This document shows positions 37,201 to 48,234 of a stretch of 64,000 nucleotides of DNA, piece after piece. Numbering within the stretch: the stretch's first letter is position 1; each line of letters begins with the position of its first letter. Both the position numbers and the translations under genes were made by a program. The notes below the pieces were generated by a model. It was not told the DNA's origin. It saw only the letters and a list, made by a program, of their open reading frames with translations, and did not search any database. Origin of the DNA: Nymphaea colorata (taxonomy: Eukaryota > Streptophyta > Magnoliopsida > Nymphaeales > Nymphaeaceae); the NCBI RefSeq assembly GCF_008831285.2, contig NC_045145.1:14878802-14942801 (forward strand), given 5' to 3'.

Positions 37201-39364
37201 AACAAACAATGCATGTTAGAGAGAAATCCTAACCATTTCATTTATTTGATTTTCTATGATATTGAGAGCATACCACCTACCTCTGACCACGGAATCTACT
37301 GTGAGGCACCATGGCCAAAGGTACTCCTTTAGAGCCTTTGGGTATGTGTGTCAAATCATCAGAATCGATTTTCCCCACCCCTTTGTGGGTATTTTCCATC
37401 ACAACATAGCCATGCAGTACATTGTTTTAAAGCATATACTCATGTTCAAGACTGCAAGCCAACTGAAAAAAGGTTCCCCGTGTAACACTTCCACTGAGGG
37501 GCATGCAGTCATCAACGTAGGTAGGTAACAACTAACAAAGTTTCCTATCCTTTTCCAAATTTCGTAATTGTCATACCAGCGTTACCATTACATGTCTGCT
37601 TGGGGGAACATACACTACTGTTTGTCAAAGTAATTTGATTATCAAATGTACTTGTTATTGCTATACTTTAACTTAAAAACCTCAACGAAGTGGCTCATCC
37701 AAATGCCAAAAAGTGGATGAGATAATGGAGCCAACTGATTATGCTGCTTGAGCATGTTGTCTGCACCAAATTGTTTTATGTTTCTTTTATATTTGACTGG
37801 CCAGGAAATTGCACCTTACATGAACACGAAAATATAAGAAAAGATGGACTTACAGTCATAATAATGTATTAACAAGTTCACATTAAATTATCCAGCTACA
37901 TTTAGTTTATTTTCATGATACCCGTAGTGACAGATATTGGTTGTAGCAATAATCTGGAAGTTCGCTTAACATATTCGTCAGACAAATTTCAGGAAAACAA
38001 TTGCACTGAAGCTTACAAACATAAATAAATAGTAAATAATAAATAAACAAATAATAGTTGGAAAATACAGCATTTTAGAAACGTAATACGAATATTGAAA
38101 TCTGAAGCTCTGGTCAGACGCCAACTTACTCGTCTCATGTAGACGAACAGTGCCCCAAAAAGTTCTTTAGATTTTTAACGTTCTTACCCATCAGTGCCAG
38201 GAAACAGTTACGCCTTATCTCTCAAAAATCATAGTGGAATCAAGGCTCCAAATTAGCACTTCCTGCTCGCTTTTTTAACATAATAGGCGTTGAACAAAAT
38301 CACCACAAAGAAATGTACGATGCTGAGGAATCAAACGACATAAAGATTTGAGAACGTGCATTAGCACGCCAATGAACGAAAATTTTGTTTCATTCGGATA
38401 GTCGAAGAGCGCAGGCAGGAACAGAAACCCAAAATGAGAATTAAAAAAGAAACAGAATTATCTCGAAACAGACTGCGAAGATGTAAAACCTTATGTACTT
38501 GCGGCAGTCGACGTACACACGACCATGTTTCCGCCGAATGCCCACCAAAATCTTCCAACCTTTTGGTAATCCTTCGCCAACATCGCTCGCCTCAACAAAC
38601 TTCTTCTTCTTCCTTCTAGACGCCCACCGGCCAGGCAATCTGCCTAAGAACCCGAGTACATCTGCTTCGCTCACCAGACCTGCCGTTCTCCTGTTCAACT
38701 CCGCAACGAAGATATCCTCACTCGCCAAGGGAAGCACGTTGAGAACTCCGTTCTGTGCACCAGCGGAAGACGAACTCACGCCATTATCCAAGCGTTCGCC
38801 GCGAACTCCCTGAGACAGCGAGCCCTGCATTTTCCTCCTTGCGTCGTCTTTCTTCCTCCTTTTCCTCGGTCGCGAAGAAAGATCCTCCAACAAACCCACG
38901 GTGCCGATGGATCTCGCTCCCATTCCCTCAACAGGAGAAGAAACCCTAGGGGGGAACCCATTCTTCGATGCAGAAGACGCCGGATTTTCCTTCGAGAACA
39001 AGTCTCGGAGGAGACTGACGATCAGATCGTTGTCCCTGGTACCCGAGTTGTCCACGGAGCCGGCGGGATGGCGCGAAACCGTAAGAAGCCCGGTTCGACG
39101 ACGGCCGCCTCTGACGGCCACGGCTTCGTCCTTTCTCTGAGCAAGCCGGAGCCTGGAGTACGTCTGCCTCCTGCTTCCAGCGCTCTCGTTGAAAACCGAG
39201 CGGTCGATCTTCGGGACGACGACGTCATCGCGTCGCAAAAGGCGGAGCTCGTCGGAAAGGGTAGCGAGGCAATTAAGATCTTCCTGAGACAGGAATCGCA
39301 GGTCGATGGCCGGAATCGCCCCGACTCGGAGGAGGTTCTCCTCCGACTCGGCTTCGGACGCCAT
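34221..39364 (-). CDS. MBD8-like methyl-CpG-binding-domain and zinc-finger protein
   Basis: Exons (minus strand): 39364-38490, 36533-36392, 36295-35171 and 34583-34221. They total 2505 nt in phase, giving 834 residues. The N-terminal block has IPAIDLRFLSQEDL and KIDRSVFNESAGSRRQTYSR, as I recall in plant MBD8 proteins, then basic NLS-like RPRKRRKKDD. The MBD (about 262-330) reads GLPKGWKILVGIRRK...DCRKYISPSGKQF. Two C2H2 fingers follow: C394-C397-H410-H415 and C441-C444-H457-H461. After a low-complexity acidic/Ser-rich stretch, the last exon holds a CxxC pair set (C784, C787, C809, C812), possibly a zinc ribbon. The start is the first ATG in frame. Known: plant MBD proteins read or bind chromatin, though not all bind methyl-CpG. 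It is divergent to the LDL1-like gene. Confidence 0.85.
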
Positions 39365-40247
39365 TGAAGCCGCTGGAATGCGGTCTTCGGAGCAGAAGGT
39401 ATCCCTCTTGCCTATTTTAGGGTTTTCTCCTTGCAAGGAGGAGGAAGAAGAGGAATAGGTCCGATGTGCACGTGCAAGGTGGGGAAGTCACGTGAGGGAG
39501 ATCCGTTCGGTTCTCCGCAAGAACGAGACCGCGCGCCTTATTTTTCTGAAAGCAAGGTGCATCTCTGCATCAAGGCGTATTCGTCGGCCAGTGATTCGAT
39601 GCAAAGAAGGGAAAATGATTTACGTGTAAAACGTGGGAGTGCCGTGCCGTGGGCCTTTATTGTAGTGTACCATTTCTTTTCAACTCCCATTTTTCTTTCT
39701 GCATCCGAAAGAGAGTCATTGCACACTGGGCTTGGCGTAAGTCGGGCCTTTAGTCACTCTTCCTTTCATGGTGGACTGTTAAATGGCAAGTTATAGATCA
39801 CTGGCCTTCGTTTTTTATCATCCAAAAAGTGTTTGAAATGAAAGCAAAACCATTTCTTCACCTCATGAATGCCCTCTTACTTTAGGTTTAAAAAACATAG
39901 TAGTGGCACAAGTATAGGTTCTTAATAATCTCTTTTCTAAAAAAAAAACTAACATATTCATCAATATACTTACACATTTAAAAGAAATAGTATCGGATAC
40001 AAATAGTATCGGATGGGATTGGATAATTTGTTCGGAGAATTCAATTCCAAGCAAGTGTTTGATTACCATCGATCGGAAAATTTAAAACGCCGCGCGAAAA
40101 GGTTGAAAAGAGAGAGAGAGAGAGTCGGGCATCTCTGCTTCGACCCGGATCGGTGGACCAGGAGGCGTTAGGGTTCCTCTCCTCTTTTTTTTCTTTCCCT
40201 GTTTATTAATTTCCTCCGCGTATCTCCGAGTTGTCCGATGAGCCGGC
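39365..40247. promoter_or_regulatory. 883-bp bidirectional intergenic region (MBD8-like / LDL1-like)
   Basis: The two start codons face away from each other across 883 bp. No TATA box is obvious on either side. Near the LDL1-like start are a (GA)n tract (40110-40124), a CT/T-rich stretch (40175-40210) and GC-rich leader sequence. The MBD8-like side has a purine-rich gaggaggaagaagagga leader. This is compatible with TATA-less housekeeping-type divergent promoters. Confidence 0.5.
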
Positions 40248-40306
40248 ATGGACGAGGGACGCGATACCACGGCAGAAGCGTCCTCGGCCGGACGCCCGTC
40301 GCCTGA
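40238..40306 (+). promoter_or_regulatory. Overlapping upstream ORF of the LDL1-like gene
   Basis: An ATG at 40238, 10 nt before the chosen start and in another frame, opens 22 codons ending TGA at 40304-40306, inside the main coding region. If the transcript includes it, ribosomes would have to scan past it to reach 40248. The effect is inferred. Confidence 0.45.
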
Positions 40307-43088
40307 AAATCCTCCGCACGGGCTCTTCTCTCAGCCGGAAATCTCCCCTCCTGTACCGTTTACTTCGCCGGCGCATCCCCTCTTGGATGAGGGCGAGTCG
40401 CGGGGGGCTCTTGGGACTTTCAATACCGATCAGCGTCCCATCCCGGAAAACGCCATATCAACACCATTGATGACGCCCGAGATTCGAGGTCTACCAGAAG
40501 ACTCTTCTTCCGTTCCCGGGACAGCTTCACAAGCCGTTCCTCAGCCGGCGGCCGAGGGCCCTTTTCCATTGGATACCAGAGAATCGTCCGAGAACATGCT
40601 ATCGGACTCTCTGACGACAACGGAAGACGTTTCAACCCTGTCGCCGGCATTGTCCGAGCTTCATGCTCCACATTCTGGTACCGACGGTTTGATGGAAGAT
40701 ATTCCTGCTACTGACCTGCAGGATATGCCGGAAACCGTTCTTCCGGCAGCAGAGGCGCCTACAGGGCACCTTCCCGTGGATCCGAATCAGCCGACAGTGG
40801 CCGCGGAACAGCCGGTGAAGCGAAAGCGAGGACGGAAAAAGAAGCTGCCGCCGCAACCCGCTCCACCGGATCCTGCAGGCGGCCTGCGAGTTCTTCGGCG
40901 GAAGGCTAGGTCATGTGTCTACAACGAGAAGCTGATGGACAACATTCTCCAGATGCAGATCGACGACATGGAGGCCAAGGCGGAGATCAAGCGCCGCAAG
41001 CTCGCCGACCTCACGAAGGAGCTGGAGATTGAGGCAATGATTGCGCACTCCGTTGGCTTCTCTTCCGACTCCTTGTCAGAGGAGGAGATCGAATTCGGGG
41101 TGCTAGAATCGACCGGCGGTATCGATCAGGCGAACTACATAGTCGTCCGCAACCACATACTCACGAGGTGGAGATCGAACGTGACTGTCTGGTTGACGGA
41201 GGACCGCATCTTCGAGTCGATTCGGAGGGCTCACCGGTCGCTCGTGAGCTCTGCCTATGCCTTCCTTCTTGCCCATGGCTACATCAACTTCGGAGTTCAA
41301 CCACCCGTCCGGGAGGCTAAGGTTCGGGCCAACGTGCTGATTGTGGGGGCGGGGCTTGCAGGTCTGGCAGCAGCAAAGCAGCTGAGGTTTCTAGGTTTCA
41401 AGGTCGCGGTCATCGAAGGGAGGAACCGAGCTGGCGGACGCGTCTTCACAAAGAAGATGGCAGGAGATGGAGTGATGGCCGCTGCCGATCTTGGAGGGAG
41501 CGTACTTACGGGAATCAACGGGAATCCTCTCGGCGTCATGGCTCGGCAGCTAGGACTTCCTCTTCATAAGGTTCGTGACCAGTGCCCTCTGTACCGGCCG
41601 GATGGGAAGGCGGTGAACGCAGATGTCGATGCCAAGGTGGAAGAGCTCTTCAATGGTCTGCTTGACAAGGTTTGTAAGCTTAGACAAGCTATGGGCGAGA
41701 TTGCATCAATTGATGTTTCTCTTGGTGTTGCTCTTGAGACTTTCCGGCGAGTGTATCAGGTTGCAGAGGATAAAGAGGAAATGATGCTACTGAATTGGCA
41801 TTTAGCGAATTTGGAGTATGCAAATGCTGGCCTTCTATCGAACCTTTCTCTTGCATTTTGGGATCAAGATGACCCGTATGAGATGGGTGGGGATCATTGC
41901 TTCATACCTGGAGGAAATGAGAGGCTTGTGAGAGTCCTGGTTGAGAATTTGCCGGTCTTCTACGGGAGAGCGGTGCAGGAGATACGTTATGGGTCAGATG
42001 GTGTTCTCGTTGTTGCCGGAGGGCAGGTTTTCCGCGGTGACATGGTTCTCTGCACTGTTCCACTAGGTGTGCTAAAGAGTGGCTCAATAAAGTTTGAGCC
42101 TGAGCTTCCACAGATGAAAAAGGACGCCATTGCGAGGTTGGGATTTGGGTTGTTGAACAAGGTGGCGATGCTGTTTCCCCATGTATTCTGGAGTGGAGGT
42201 ATTGACACTTTTGGTCACCTGACGGAGGAGCCGAGACAGCGAGGCGAATTCTTTCTGTTCTATAGCTACGCATCTGTGTCAGGAGGGCCTCTGCTGATTG
42301 CTTTGGTAGCGGGAGAATCCGCCATTAACTTCGAGGACATGCCTCCAGGCGATGCTGTGAAGAGAGTCCTTGAGGTCTTGAGAGGGATATTTACTCCCAA
42401 AGGAATTGAGGTTCCGGATCCAATTCAGGCAGTTTGTACACGCTGGGGCAAGGATAAGTTCACTTATGGCTCCTACTCCCATGTTGCAGTAGGCTCATCC
42501 GGCGATGACTATGATATCCTAGCAGAAAGTGTCGGAGGTGGGAGGGTATTTTTCGCTGGGGAGGCCACTAATAGACGGTATCCTGCTACAATGCACGGCG
42601 CTCTCCTCAGTGGACTGAGGGAGGCTGCTAACATTTCAAGAGCTGCATCCCGGAGGGGAATCTCAGTCCAAGCAGAGCAAATTAGAGGGGAAGGGGTCGA
42701 GGAATCAGTTCTGGCGGATCTTTTTCTTAGTCCTGATATGACGTTTGGGAATTTCTCTGTTTTGTTTGATCCAACATGTGATTATCCTGATGCGGTTTCG
42801 TTGCTGAGGTTGTCGGTTGGGGGGAAAACTTGCAGCGTAAAGCCTGAATCTGGCAACGATGATGTTAAGGGGTCGCATGCACCTCTTTCTCTATATTCTT
42901 TGATACCTAAGTCACAGGCTTTGGAGTTGAGTAATGTTCAAGGCGATGATAATCGAGTAAGGTTCCTGTTCGAGAAATTTGGTGCAAGGTTAGTCGGCCG
43001 GAGAGGATTGGGCAGTTCGGGTGATAAGTTTATCGCTGCAGTGCAGTCTTCTCGACCCAAGGTTGGTCTAGCTGATGCACCTTCGTAA
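40248..43088 (+). CDS. LDL1: LDL1-type lysine-specific histone demethylase (SWIRM + amine oxidase), intronless
   Basis: A single 946-codon exon. Residues 1-190 are Pro/Ser-rich and poorly conserved. KRKRGRKKKL (191-200) is an AT-hook/NLS-like basic stretch. A SWIRM domain covers about 268-350 (GGIDQANYIVVRNHI ... AHGYINFGV). The FAD dinucleotide fold is GAGLAG (367-372) with EGRNRAGGR (390-398). The amine-oxidase core has ADLGGSVLTGINGNPLGV, DQDDPYEMGGDHCFIPGG, LNKVAMLF with Lys638 (LSD1 active-site Lys position), and FFAGEATNRRYPATMHGA. Known: FAD-dependent removal of H3K4 mono/dimethyl marks; Arabidopsis LDL1 represses FLC together with FLD. The closest paralogue fit is LDL1 rather than FLD or LDL2, by memory of motifs. 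The ~140-residue C-terminal tail is divergent. The gene looks intact. Confidence 0.92.
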   Translation: MDEGRDTTAEASSAGRPSPENPPHGLFSQPEISPPVPFTSPAHPLLDEGESRGALGTFNTDQRPIPENAISTPLMTPEIRGLPEDSSSVPGTASQAVPQPAAEGPFPLDTRESSENMLSDSLTTTEDVSTLSPALSELHAPHSGTDGLMEDIPATDLQDMPETVLPAAEAPTGHLPVDPNQPTVAAEQPVKRKRGRKKKLPPQPAPPDPAGGLRVLRRKARSCVYNEKLMDNILQMQIDDMEAKAEIKRRKLADLTKELEIEAMIAHSVGFSSDSLSEEEIEFGVLESTGGIDQANYIVVRNHILTRWRSNVTVWLTEDRIFESIRRAHRSLVSSAYAFLLAHGYINFGVQPPVREAKVRANVLIVGAGLAGLAAAKQLRFLGFKVAVIEGRNRAGGRVFTKKMAGDGVMAAADLGGSVLTGINGNPLGVMARQLGLPLHKVRDQCPLYRPDGKAVNADVDAKVEELFNGLLDKVCKLRQAMGEIASIDVSLGVALETFRRVYQVAEDKEEMMLLNWHLANLEYANAGLLSNLSLAFWDQDDPYEMGGDHCFIPGGNERLVRVLVENLPVFYGRAVQEIRYGSDGVLVVAGGQVFRGDMVLCTVPLGVLKSGSIKFEPELPQMKKDAIARLGFGLLNKVAMLFPHVFWSGGIDTFGHLTEEPRQRGEFFLFYSYASVSGGPLLIALVAGESAINFEDMPPGDAVKRVLEVLRGIFTPKGIEVPDPIQAVCTRWGKDKFTYGSYSHVAVGSSGDDYDILAESVGGGRVFFAGEATNRRYPATMHGALLSGLREAANISRAASRRGISVQAEQIRGEGVEESVLADLFLSPDMTFGNFSVLFDPTCDYPDAVSLLRLSVGGKTCSVKPESGNDDVKGSHAPLSLYSLIPKSQALELSNVQGDDNRVRFLFEKFGARLVGRRGLGSSGDKFIAAVQSSRPKVGLADAPS

Positions 43089-43558
43089 AGGATTTACATA
43101 CTAATATTTAATAGCAGTAGATTGCCAGTTAGTATTTCCCTATAGAGTTTGCCTTAAGGTAGCATGTGAACTGGTGCTGCGATTAAAAATGGTCGCAAAA
43201 GTTCGCACTTTCTCGTAATTGAAGCACGGGAATTCGTCTGTGCTATATGTACTTTGGTGAATCTGATTCTCATCATACTTGGAAGTCTATTGAATTACGG
43301 GGAAAGGTGGATTCTGTGTAGGGAAACAATAACCATCTGACTACTGATTTTGATAGATATGTAGAGGTGGACTCTGATGACTACCACCTTCTCTTTTGTA
43401 CATTAGCGCACAGAAGATTGACGACGTATTGAACAGTTTCACGAGTAAGAGAAATATCAGCATGTAAACATTAAGCCGTTATCTACTTCTTTTGAAGTGA
43501 AAACATGACTGCCGGTGAATTTCTCCTTTTAACATGCCCTTATGTCATTTACGGAAAT

Positions 43559-43895
43559 TATGGATTGGTACCAGCCAAAATTAGAAAAGTTTCAACTTGT
43601 TCCTTCTAGTAATTGTTCATAAAGATCTTAGGAAAAGAAATCTCTCTCTCTCTCTCTTTCTCTTTCTCTCCCTTTCATGCGTTTCGTGTGATCATTTGGT
43701 CACATTATCCGTAGCATGTTTTGTTGCTATTTAGTGGAATTATGGACTAGTACCAGCCGAATTAGAAAGGCCTCAAACTACCTCCTTTAGTAATTGCTCA
43801 CCGAATACATATCTTCAGAAAGAGAAGCAATCTCTCTCTCTCTCTCTCGCGTATGTTTGCATAGTTACAATGGCATGTCATGCAATCGTGTGGTC
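43559..43895 (+). repeat. Two-copy tandem repeat, ~182-bp unit
   Basis: Copies at about 43559-43740 and 43741-43895 share ttatggattggtaccagcc, an attagaaa block, tagtaattg(t/c)tca, a (CT)n tract and a gtggtca-type end. Divergence is moderate, with several indels. It lies 470 bp past the LDL1-like stop codon. Confidence 0.75.
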
Positions 43896-45259
43896 ATAGT
43901 TTGTTAGCCATAGTTTGAAACCGTGCAAATAGTTTGAATCTTAAGCGTATTTCTCAATAGACCTGCATGCTTGATTTGTGATTATCACACAGCATTTTGG
44001 AGAAACTTCTATCCTAAAGCAACTTGGTTCCTGCAACAACCGACGTGGTGTTGGATGCGAACTTCTCCTCAATTAGTTAAACGATTTGAAATCTTTGGTT
44101 GAGGTGGTGATCTGCTCTGTTGCTCGCTCTTCCAATGTTATTTTTGAGTGTGGTCCGACGGGAGTATTCGGAAGACTGACGTTTTTGGAGCCTAGGCGCT
44201 GCCGTCTTGATAGACAGCTAGTATTCATTTTCAAATACGACATTCTTTCCCTTTTTCACGAATGTCTTCAGATTATGGTTCTTGCGTTGAACTTTCAGTC
44301 ATTTCCTTGTTGTTGACGTTCATGCTGTCACCGACTCACCATTTCCTTAATGAAGAAAGCTCTTAGCCGCTCTCACAAGCTCAGAGGCAGATGACGATGC
44401 CATGAAATTGCTGATCTTTCAAAAGAAAGTCCACCAATCAACATCACTTCGTTTTGTGTGGAGCATGTGCCACCACCTGGACTAGGGATGAGAGAAAACG
44501 TTGAACAGATGCGCATCCAGAGCTGCTAGTTCATACAACTCTATAGACGTACATTTCCTGTGTCAAAGTTAATTGGTCTACCTAGAACCCCGTGATGCTT
44601 GACCGTTCATTCGTAAACGTCTGCATAAACTAGCGTGGGGAAAGCACCTAGTGCTGTCAAATATCATGAACTGTTTGCTGAACGACCGATAGAAAAGTTG
44701 ATGCTTTAAGATCATCTCAAGCAAGTAGCAAGCTCAATGAGGAGAACTGACCTATAGAAGGTAGAATTTGTAAGTTAACAGGAGGAAAAAGAAATACAAT
44801 CACCAATCTTGAGTGCGAGGAGGAAACAACTGCGTATGCATCCTAAATAGCATGTTGAGGCACATCCTACAGCTCAGCTAATGGAAGCATGAGTCCTCAT
44901 TTTCAGGGGAGTTCAAGGTTCACATATAACTGTCTGCCACTATTTTTACCGGAGAAGTGATCTTTTTAGCACAAATACGAGAAAGAGGCAAGACAATTTT
45001 AGTTTCATAAACTTGGACACATGGTGTAAGAAGAAAGGAAAAGAGTGGAACTAAGAAGAGGGTGTAGCTACAAGAAATCGGCGTGCAGTGAAACTGGACC
45101 TGCATTTCCCCATTGACCAATGTACTATTTCGGGTGAGTGGGAGGAAATCTTACATCCTGAGTTAAGGCTGAAAACTTCCCCATCCCCTAAGGTTGAGAG
45201 CTGCTTTGGTGCTTCACAGTAAAGCCCCACTATACTTCGACTTACATGTCCTTGCCAAG

Positions 45260-45820
45260 ATGCTATGTAATAACAAAGGATTGTGGCTGTACCAAAACGG
45301 ACTTACTGGTGGGCATAAACTTGGGGTTCTGACTGACGGAGCAATATCCAGGTTGGCTCCTGGTTTGCTGATCAGTATGTGCAGCGACGCGTATTCAGTT
45401 TGTCATGGACGAAATGGTTCTTGGTGGGAGGGTGTCCTGAAATCACCTCAAAAAATTCCCAGTGGAGACCATGGCTCCAGGAATGTCTTCGAAGCAGCAG
45501 GCCGACCCATGACAGGTGGAGATTCATGCAGATACACAGTGCGGGTTCGTTTTTGGGAAGCCATATTTTATCCCCTCGTGATATTGGTGAACTCCTGTTG
45601 CTTCTGCTGCGACCAGGAGAGAGCAGGAGCTCTGAGAATTTGGTCATCAGCACGAGGTAAGAATTTTCTGTACGTCCATTTTTATACATTTGCCTTAATT
45701 CTTGGCAACAACAGTAGCTGGAGAGCACTATTATCAAACATAGGGTTACAGATAAAGTTAGTGATGAAAGTCAGCCCCGAAAACATATCTCAACGCTATC
45801 CTGGAAAGGTTAGACACTAG
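45260..45820 (+). other. Unassigned open frame, ~187 codons from first ATG
   Basis: A stop-free frame extends from about 45194, where its upstream limit is a TTG codon, through an ATG near 45260 to a stop at 45820. The product would be Cys/Ser-rich with no recognised domain. No splice signals or promoter single it out, and the adjacent DNA is repetitive. It could be a chance frame, a decayed retro-copy or a lineage-specific gene. Treat it as unproven. Confidence 0.2.
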
Positions 45821-45970
45821 CACCACTACGTTTACCGGTGATTTGATTGCTCTCCAGCCAGATAATAGGAATGGCCTTCAAACTTCATTACATGGGCAAA
45901 ACTCTTTTTATAGCCTAGTTAGTTTTTATAACGTAGTTGGTCAGGCTGGCGGCTTAATGAAATGTCACTT

Positions 45971-46120
45971 GGATTCTCATAGGTACTACTTCCCATATGT
46001 TACTTTGAAACTGAGTGGAGTAACTGTGAGTTCACCCAAATAATTGGACTCTCATAAATACTACTTCACATATGTTACTCTGAAACTGTGTGGAGTAACT
46101 GTGAGTTCACCCAAATCCCA
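45971..46120 (+). repeat. Tandem duplication, exactly 75-bp unit
   Basis: Units 45971-46045 and 46046-46120 have the same length, with about eight substitutions and no indels. Each ends gagttcacccaaat. The unit is a multiple of three, and both copies read open in one frame (SHRYYFPYVTLK / SHKYYFTYVTLK), but a stop separates them and no gene context exists. Confidence 0.85.
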
Positions 46121-46863
46121 ACGCAATTCTGATGGCAGGGGGAATGAGGGTGGGTTTGCAGCTGGTGACTTCAGCCTCACACACATGGGCGCTGGCATTC
46201 CCTTCTGCTTACAAATCAAACCTTTACATAAAAATCGGAGCCAACAACGACTTGTATCGTCGCAATTCAGTAAAGCATATGAACATCATATATTGCCAAT
46301 ACATGTAAATAAACTCAAGTCATTATCTCCTCAACAACTTGTTAACAAATGTGCACCTACATTTTTCAAATCGTCTGCTGCTAAATGCTGCGTCGTCCAT
46401 TTGTTTTGGGTTCCATTGCATTGAGCTCAACTGTTGGGAACAATAATAGGCGATCTGGTGCTAACCCCATCTGTTTTCTTTTAATTGCCATTGGCTTGTC
46501 TATATATAAGCACTTGAAAAGATTTACGAGTATGTAACGCATGTGTATATCATAAACATGAAGGATAAAAGTCCAGTTGCCCTTTACTTGGTCGTTGGCT
46601 CGCTTGAGTAGGGCTAGTAAAACAGGCTCAACAATCCAAGCTGGCATCTTCAAAATTTTTTACATGGAATCTAGACTGATATGAGACATAATTCACAGAC
46701 GATCAACCAGCGGGCCTGCAGCTTGTCACCTCTCATCCAAAGGGTCGAGGTCGATTGCAGGGCTGTTGTGCATTAGCAAATGGTTGTGTCACGACCCAAG
46801 TTTTTGACACCAACAGTTTCAACACTCGGACCTAAGGTCCTACACGCCCGACGCGTGTGTTTT

Positions 46864-47129
46864 AAGGGGGTGGATTGTAACGCCCCAAATGTTTATTTCC
46901 GTATTGAAGATTGTGAGGGATCTTCAATGACTTATAAAGGGGGTCATTAATGAGATGATTGTCTTGATTTCTACCCTTTTTAGGGTCAGAACCGAAACTG
47001 TTAGGGGAGTGGGTTGGGATCCTCAAAACCAAAGGCCTGAACTCGAGAGTGGGTCGGGTTGTTGTTAAAGGGCGGTTTGGGATCCTCCAAATCAAGGGCC
47101 TGAACCCGAGAGTGGGTCGGGTTGTTACA
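46864..47129 (+). mobile_element. Probable short solo LTR with adjoining polypurine tract
   Basis: A 254-bp block (46876-47129) starts TGTAACGCCCC and ends GGTTGTTACA, so the TGTAAC/GTTACA termini are exact inverted repeats, as in LTRs. It is immediately preceded by aagggggtggat (46864-46875), which resembles a polypurine tract before a 3' LTR. Inside, a ~62-bp duplication ends gagagtgggtcgggttgtt twice (near 47066 and 47126). I found no partner LTR or coding domain, and the flanking five bases do not match, so this may be the 3' remnant of a miniature element. Confidence 0.55.
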
Positions 47130-47889
47130 GGTTGCCATTTTAGGCATACTGTTCAAATATGCTATATATGCATTTTAAGGTGAAATTCAGCAAATCATGC
47201 TCTTTTTTACTAAGAAAAAGTAATGTTTCACTCAGCCTATACAATTTGAACCACTGTTTTTTGAAGCCCATGGAGAGTGGTTTAAGTCCTAACTTGTGAT
47301 GGCAGCAACGGAAGCGCATGAGTTGCCAACCAAACCCACCAATTGATAAGTGGTCTGGTTCACTAGCATATTGTTAAATAAGCATGCATAAAATATACAC
47401 GTGGTTGTTCGATGCACCTAACTAGGGGTTATCATGATCGAAAGAAAGCAGAAGAGACTAGTATTTGAGTTACATCTTTTGTTGGCATGATCTGGTAAAG
47501 ATTGGCATAACCCCCACTTGCGTAGCTAAAACATACATATAATCAGATATCTAGCAAAACAATGGCTAAATCCTCTCGTGGGTTCTTAGAAAACAAGATG
47601 ATATGACGTACGTTGGTATTTTTCCTTTGCCATGGCCTGACATTTATAGCCAGTCAAGTTGGTACATCAATCAAACTTAATTAACTGAGACACATCGTTG
47701 TGGATGAGCTTTCAGCCTTCGGAAAAATGATACCACCAACAAAGTGCCTACATTGTATGAAGTCATGAACTCAAAGAGATTTAGGTGGGTTTAACCCTTC
47801 CTGTCAAATAAGCGATTCTCATATGCAGAAGAGCATGATTCTGCCGTGGACCACGCAAACTGGCCCAGCACAGTCAGATTATATATATA

Positions 47890-48040
47890 TATATATAGTA
47901 AAATTAATTATAACTAAAAATATTATAAATAAACTACCAGTTTACTCGGGCATGTCCAATGCCTAAATTTAAAGCTGAGTTCTGGGCCCGAGTTGGACCG
48001 CATATAGGGTATTCGGTCCGATGCCCAGCCTTTTCTGAAA
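47890..48040 (-). mobile_element. Degraded non-autonomous DNA element end
   Basis: An A/T-rich stretch (tatagtaaaattaattata) is followed by cgggcatgtcc ... gggcccgagttgg ... ggtccgatgcccagcc. This is the same word set as the pieces at 225-390 and 21005-21185. On the minus strand it begins gctgggcatcggacc. Termini and target duplication are not resolved. Confidence 0.35.
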
Positions 48041-48202
48041 AGAAAAACTGCACACGGAACTGACTCGGTAGTGTAGCCACACTTGGGCATATATGACAAA
48101 AGCAGAACCCAAATAATTGCATTCTTCATTATTGAGAGAGAGAGACACCCAAGGGACTAGCATTTCATAAACATGGTCATTTGTTTGTTAGATTTAGAAT
48201 TA

Positions 48203-48234
48203 ATATTCATGATATATATATATATCATGAATAT
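48203..48234. repeat. Perfect 32-bp palindrome
   Basis: The sequence atattcatga, then a (TA) core, then tcatgaatat equals its own reverse complement over 32 bp (48203-48234). Adjacent (TA)n continues to 48243. It probably arose from dinucleotide expansion inside a short inverted repeat. Confidence 0.9.

Noticed and set aside
38493-39367. Several plus-strand frames of 60-106 codons
   Set aside because: They lie opposite exon 1 of the MBD8-like gene, whose frame has clear domain motifs and matching splice sites.
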